Shown here: in pieces, positions 61,115-64,000 of the stretch
How the letters are laid out: each line of letters starts with the position of its first letter
Numbering within the stretch: the first letter of the stretch is position 1
Origin: Bog-756 sp963829235
GTDB taxonomy: Bacteria; Actinomycetota; Acidimicrobiia; Acidimicrobiales; RAAP-2
Assembly (NCBI GenBank): GCA_963829235.1
Contig: CAWHIF010000007.1
Coordinates: 62,001-126,000, forward strand
Reading direction: 5' to 3'
DNA length: 64,000 nt
Notes under the pieces: generated by a model
Database searches by the model: none
Told to the model about the DNA's origin: nothing
The model's input: the letters and a program-made list of their open reading frames with translations, nothing else
Position numbers and translations under genes: made by a program

Positions 61115-61834
61115 ATGTGCGCCTACTCTTACAGCCATGTGGCACAAGGACACGGGCTTGTGCTGAGGGTCGTCATTGGAGAAATTCTTCCTCTTGCACT
61201 GGTGGTGACCATATCTCCGCTGAACATCATCCCGGCGATTCTCCTCCTCTTCACTCCAAGGCCACTCCTGAATGCCCTGAGCTTTCTGGCAGGTTTCGTG
61301 GGAGGCGTCGCCGTGGTCCTCGGGCTGCTCATCTCCCTCGGGGGAGCAGTCAACCTTTCGACGGACTCGGACCATTCGACTTGGGCCGGGATCCTGAAAC
61401 TGGGCCTTGGCGTGTACCTCCTCTTCGCAGCGGTCAAGAAGTTCGGTGGTCGCCCAAGGGCTGGCCAGGAAGGTTCGCTCCCGAAGTGGATGGATGGAAT
61501 CGCCGGATACTCCTCAACGAAGGCGCTCGGTGCCGGCGCAGCTCTTGGGGCTCTGAATCCCAAGAACCTCGTCGTCGGCTTGGCAAGTGCCGCCGCAATT
61601 TCGGAGGGAGGCCTCTCCACTACTCAGAAATTGGTTGCAGGTGCCGTCTACGTCGTGGTCGCTGTCCTCGGGGTCGTGGCACCCATTGTCGTGATGCTCT
61701 CGCTCGGAGGTAGGGCGCATCAGGTGCTCGAGAGCTGGAATGCGTGGCTCAGACAGAACAATGCCACTGTCATGTCCGTCCTCTTCGTTGTGTTCGGCGC
61801 CGTGCTGATTGGCCAAGGCATCGCGGGCGTCTAG
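61115..61834 (+). CDS. GAP-family (sulfolipid-1-addressing, Sap-like) membrane protein
   Basis: 239 residues from ATG 61115; GTG 61160 with AAGGA upstream is an equally likely start. Six helices. LPLALVVTISPLNIIPAILL and LLFTPRPLLNALSFLAGFVG, WAGILKLGLGVYLLFAAVKK, KALGAGAALGALNPKNLVVG, LVAGAVYVVVAVLGVVAPIV and a final VLFVVFGAVLIGQGIAGV. 'lp.algv..sP..i...il.L......n...fl.G' and 'a...l..lnPK....' are the family motifs. In mycobacteria members help export sulfolipid and glycopeptidolipid precursors; here the lipid is unknown. Confidence 0.82.
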   Translation: MCAYSYSHVAQGHGLVLRVVIGEILPLALVVTISPLNIIPAILLLFTPRPLLNALSFLAGFVGGVAVVLGLLISLGGAVNLSTDSDHSTWAGILKLGLGVYLLFAAVKKFGGRPRAGQEGSLPKWMDGIAGYSSTKALGAGAALGALNPKNLVVGLASAAAISEGGLSTTQKLVAGAVYVVVAVLGVVAPIVVMLSLGGRAHQVLESWNAWLRQNNATVMSVLFVVFGAVLIGQGIAGV

Positions 61835-61984
61835 GGCCAGCCGGGACGTACCGGTCGGTGACAGCTCGCGGGGCGTGACCACCGACCGCGTCCGAACGGA
61901 GGTAACGCGACCCGCTCGCCTACGCAGTCCAGAGGCAGGGATTGGGAATGGACAGAGATCCGATCCAGGTGGAGAATCTGGCGA

Positions 61985-62254
61985 ATGGACAAGACATTTC
62001 GAGCCAGGATGCAAAAGAGCGACAACAAAGCAGGCTGGACCTATGTCGTGATGGACGGCTCGGCTGAATACTTTGGCACCAAGGGCCTTGTCAAAGTGCG
62101 CGGAACAGTGGACGGCGAACCCTTCCAGAGTTCCTTTATGGCCCTGGGCGATGGGACGCACAAACTGCCGATCAAGGCCGAAATCCGAAAGAAGATCGAT
62201 AAGGCAGAAGGAGACGAGGTGGTCATAACGCTCACTGAGCGGCTGCCGACCTAG
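61985..62254 (+). CDS. DUF1905 domain protein
   Basis: 89 residues, complete. DKTFRARMQKSDNKAGWTYV, YFGTKGLVKVRGTVDGEPFQ, SSFMALGDGTHKLPIKAEIR and KIDKAEGDEVVITLTERLP fit DUF1905 ('W..v.vp......fg..g.vkv.g.idG..f..sl.p.g.G.h.lpvk..vrk...k..GD.V.v.l'). Small beta-barrel proteins of unknown role, sometimes fused to a YdeI-like OmdA domain. Low-GC codons are slightly more frequent than in the neighbours. Alone between the GAP gene and the VOC remnant. Confidence 0.85.
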   Translation: MDKTFRARMQKSDNKAGWTYVVMDGSAEYFGTKGLVKVRGTVDGEPFQSSFMALGDGTHKLPIKAEIRKKIDKAEGDEVVITLTERLPT

Positions 62255-62278
62255 CTGTCCGGCCCATGAGGTGCAGCC

Positions 62279-62422
62279 TCACCGATCCGGAGATTGGGGC
62301 ATGCCTTCAAACCATTGGCGAGCCGAATCTGAGAACGTTGCCGTCAGTCGCTTGCAGTGATCAAGCGATGCATCGAGGTCGCGGACGGGCAGGATCGGGG
62401 CCACTCGCCTTGCAGTTGCCAT
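62279..62422 (-). pseudogene. N-terminal fragment of a VOC (glyoxalase-like) protein
   Basis: From ATG 62422 the frame reads MATARRVAPILPVRDLDASL then DHCKRLTATFSDSARQWFEG and stops at 62279. 'aPilPVrDldaSldhy.rLGF' is the first strand and helix of small VOC proteins, but the text after KRL loses the family pattern and ends after 47 residues instead of about 120. Either a remnant or a gene cut by an indel. It is unrelated in position to the VOC C-terminal piece at 40.1 kb. Confidence 0.5.
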
Positions 62423-62809
62423 GCAGGCAGAGTGCACCAAATGCCCCCGCGCTGCAGTTGACGACGAGCACACGGCGGCAGCCACGTATCTGGTTCGGGC
62501 ACCGTCCGACGCCGGTGAACACCGCTGTCCCGTTGCCCTTCAGGTCGGACACGCCCAAATTGCCGTTCGGGCCGATCACACCGTCCTGGCCGGCAACCCT
62601 GCCTGTGCCGGTCACGAGCTGGTTCGAGACCACCAAGTCGTTGGGATTCGGCGGTCCGATGGTGGCACTGGTGCCGGATTGCCCCCGTCCCTCACCTCTG
62701 TTGACGGTCGAGGCGGCCGTTCATCGAAACGGACTTGACCTCCCTGCTGACAGTCACCAATCTGTGTCCGTGCCCATTCACCTTCCCCGGACAGCCGGCT
62801 GACCGACCC
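62423..62809. other. Intergenic region with an unassigned minus-strand open frame
   Basis: 387 bases. A minus-strand frame (about 62690 down to 62361) has coding-like third-position GC over GTSATIGPPNPNDLVVSNQL and GVIGPNGNLGVSDLKGNGTA, but no family match, no clear start, and it overlaps the VOC fragment. It could be the end of a decayed secreted protein. No other gene is seen before the CoA-transferase. Confidence 0.3.
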
Positions 62810-63997
62810 ATGGGTGTTCTCGATGGGGTCAAGGTAATCGAGGCCGGATTGCTGGTGCAGGGCCCCCAAGCGTCTCTGACCATGCTTGAGTGGGGTGCCG
62901 AGGTCATCAAAGTCGAACTCCCCGGATTCGGCGACCAGAGCCGGTGGTTGCCGATCAGCCGGGAAGACCGGCGGTCGGCATTCTTTACCGCCTACAACCG
63001 GGGCAAGCGAAGCGTGACGATCGACCTGCGCGTCTCCACGGGTCGCGAGGTCTTCCTTCGACTGCTCGAGGGGGCCGACGTCGTGATCACGAACTTCAAG
63101 CCCGGGACAATGGAGAGCTGGGGTCTGGGCTATGCCGACGCGGCGGCGCGCAACGAGCGGATCGTCTACGCCATGGGGTCGTCGTTCGGCCCCGAAGGTC
63201 CCGACGCCGGCCGCGAAGGAGCCGACCTCAGCGGACAGGCGGCCGGTGGCCTGATCAGCACGACTGGTGGAAGAGGGGCCGACCCGAGTTCGATCGGGGC
63301 CACGGTGGCCGACCACATCGCGAGCCAGAACCTTCTTGCCGGGATACTCGGAGCTCTGTACGCACGAGAGCGGACGGGCCGAGGGCAGCTGATCGAAACC
63401 TCCTTGCTCGGTGGCCAGATCTGGGCCCAGGCCGGCGAATACACGCGCTATCTCATGTCCGGGTCGGTCTCGGGGCCGAGCGGCCGGGGTCACCCGATGA
63501 TCCCGGGCATCTACGGCGTCTTCCCGACCTCTGACGGCTGGATCGCCATCGTGGGCGTCGCCGGGCCGGCCCGCGATCTCTTCTACCGAACTATCGGTCG
63601 GCCGGATCTCATCGAGCAGTTCGATCAGCTCCTCTACTTCGAGGATGACCGGGCCGCTTTGTGGCCCATCCTCGACGAGGTATTCGCACAGAAGCCGACC
63701 GCCGAATGGTGCCGCCTGCTGGGGGACGCCGGCCTGCGTTTCGCCCCGGTGCGCGATCACGCCGAGGTGGCGGCCGACCCCGGCGTCAGAGCGAACGGCT
63801 ACATCACCCGGGTCACCGGATCCGGCAAAGGCGCAGCTGAGCGGGAAATCGTGCGTGCCCCGGTTCGCTTCGCCGGTCAGGTACCGCCGGCCGTCGTCGA
63901 GGTCCCCGAGCTCGGCGAGCACACCGAAGAGGTTCTTCTCGAGAACGGATACTCCTGGAGCGACATCGGGGCCCTGTCGGGGGACGGTGCCATTTAG
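62810..63997 (+). CDS. CaiB/BaiF family III CoA-transferase
   Basis: 395 residues from ATG 62810 (MGVLDGVKVIEAG), matching the family N-terminus; an upstream ATG at 62735 would add 25 atypical residues. MLEWGAEVIKVELPGFGDQS (CoA-binding 'GAeVIKvE.P..GD'), YNRGKRSVTIDLRVSTGREV, GADVVITNFKPGTMESWGLG, the catalytic Asp in REGADLSGQAAGGLIS, YARERTGRGQLIETSLLGGQ and FGPEGPD are in order. Such enzymes move CoA between carboxylic acids such as carnitine, bile acids or oxalate. The gene is complete, ending at 63997, three bases before the end of the window. Confidence 0.92.
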   Translation: MGVLDGVKVIEAGLLVQGPQASLTMLEWGAEVIKVELPGFGDQSRWLPISREDRRSAFFTAYNRGKRSVTIDLRVSTGREVFLRLLEGADVVITNFKPGTMESWGLGYADAAARNERIVYAMGSSFGPEGPDAGREGADLSGQAAGGLISTTGGRGADPSSIGATVADHIASQNLLAGILGALYARERTGRGQLIETSLLGGQIWAQAGEYTRYLMSGSVSGPSGRGHPMIPGIYGVFPTSDGWIAIVGVAGPARDLFYRTIGRPDLIEQFDQLLYFEDDRAALWPILDEVFAQKPTAEWCRLLGDAGLRFAPVRDHAEVAADPGVRANGYITRVTGSGKGAAEREIVRAPVRFAGQVPPAVVEVPELGEHTEEVLLENGYSWSDIGALSGDGAI

Positions 63998-64000
63998 ATC

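Overview
The window is 64 kb of high-GC DNA with GTG and TTG starts, strong AGGAGG ribosome sites mixed with leaderless starts, an actinobacterial-type xylose isomerase, LCP cell-wall proteins, a SigF/RsbW-type sigma operon and a UsfX-like anti-sigma factor. This is an actinobacterium; the LCP and secreted-protein style suggests Acidimicrobiia, but that placement is inference. No prophage, insertion sequence, CRISPR array, rRNA or tRNA was seen.

Reading quality is patchy. From the left edge to about 6.9 kb, and again from 13.6 to 15.4 kb, nearly every gene (TMEM175-like channel, LigD, COG4705 protein, glycosyltransferase, PPOX protein, TauD, DUF6817-like) can be read only by changing frame several times. 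The UvrD-like helicase (about 52.86 kb) and an MFS exporter (about 55.85 kb) each carry one break. The two clusters look more like low-accuracy consensus than decay, but TauD may be a true pseudogene. A 90-bp AT-rich stretch with an 18-T run between ligD and a NUDIX gene is foreign to its surroundings.

Layout. 0-6.5 kb: minus-strand ligD/NUDIX/TMEM175/edge gene, then plus-strand membrane protein, glycosyltransferase, HD protein and PPOX protein. 6.5-8.1 kb: a cobalamin riboswitch in front of a secreted alpha/alpha-toroid protein that resembles transcobalamin, the most interesting locus. 8.2-13.5 kb: NUDIX, hydrolase, methyltransferases, EthD, gtrA with a surviving GT39 tail, patatin. 15.4-20.4 kb: methyltransferase, DUF1003-like protein, a leaderless GntR regulator, a diguanylate cyclase, a DUF4239-like membrane protein. 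20.6-25.6 kb: double-hotdog thioesterase, then GH1 glycosidase, xylA and xylB, which together would release and channel xylose or a related sugar into the pentose phosphate pathway. 27.6-30.2 kb: STAS, anti-sigma, SigF, STAS, kinase (a partner switch in which one ATPase-like protein is degenerate and the other canonical). 30.5-44.3 kb: envelope block with a 1266-residue beta-helix surface protein, an ECF sigma factor/CU044_5270/LCP operon, a convergent LCP paralogue, an S53 peptidase and a three-repeat secreted protein.

44.7-57.1 kb: RsbRD-like protein, DHA2 exporter beside an ABC exporter whose ATPase has an extra N-terminal domain, small basic protein, reductase-like and SRPBCC proteins, helicase, MFS/TetR pair, and a leaderless HTH/Clp-N operon with two 18-bp operators built into a consensus promoter. 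57.4-64 kb: MoxR/DUF58/TgpA-like trio whose third member lacks the transglutaminase core, GAP-family membrane protein, DUF1905 protein, a VOC remnant and a CaiB/BaiF CoA-transferase.
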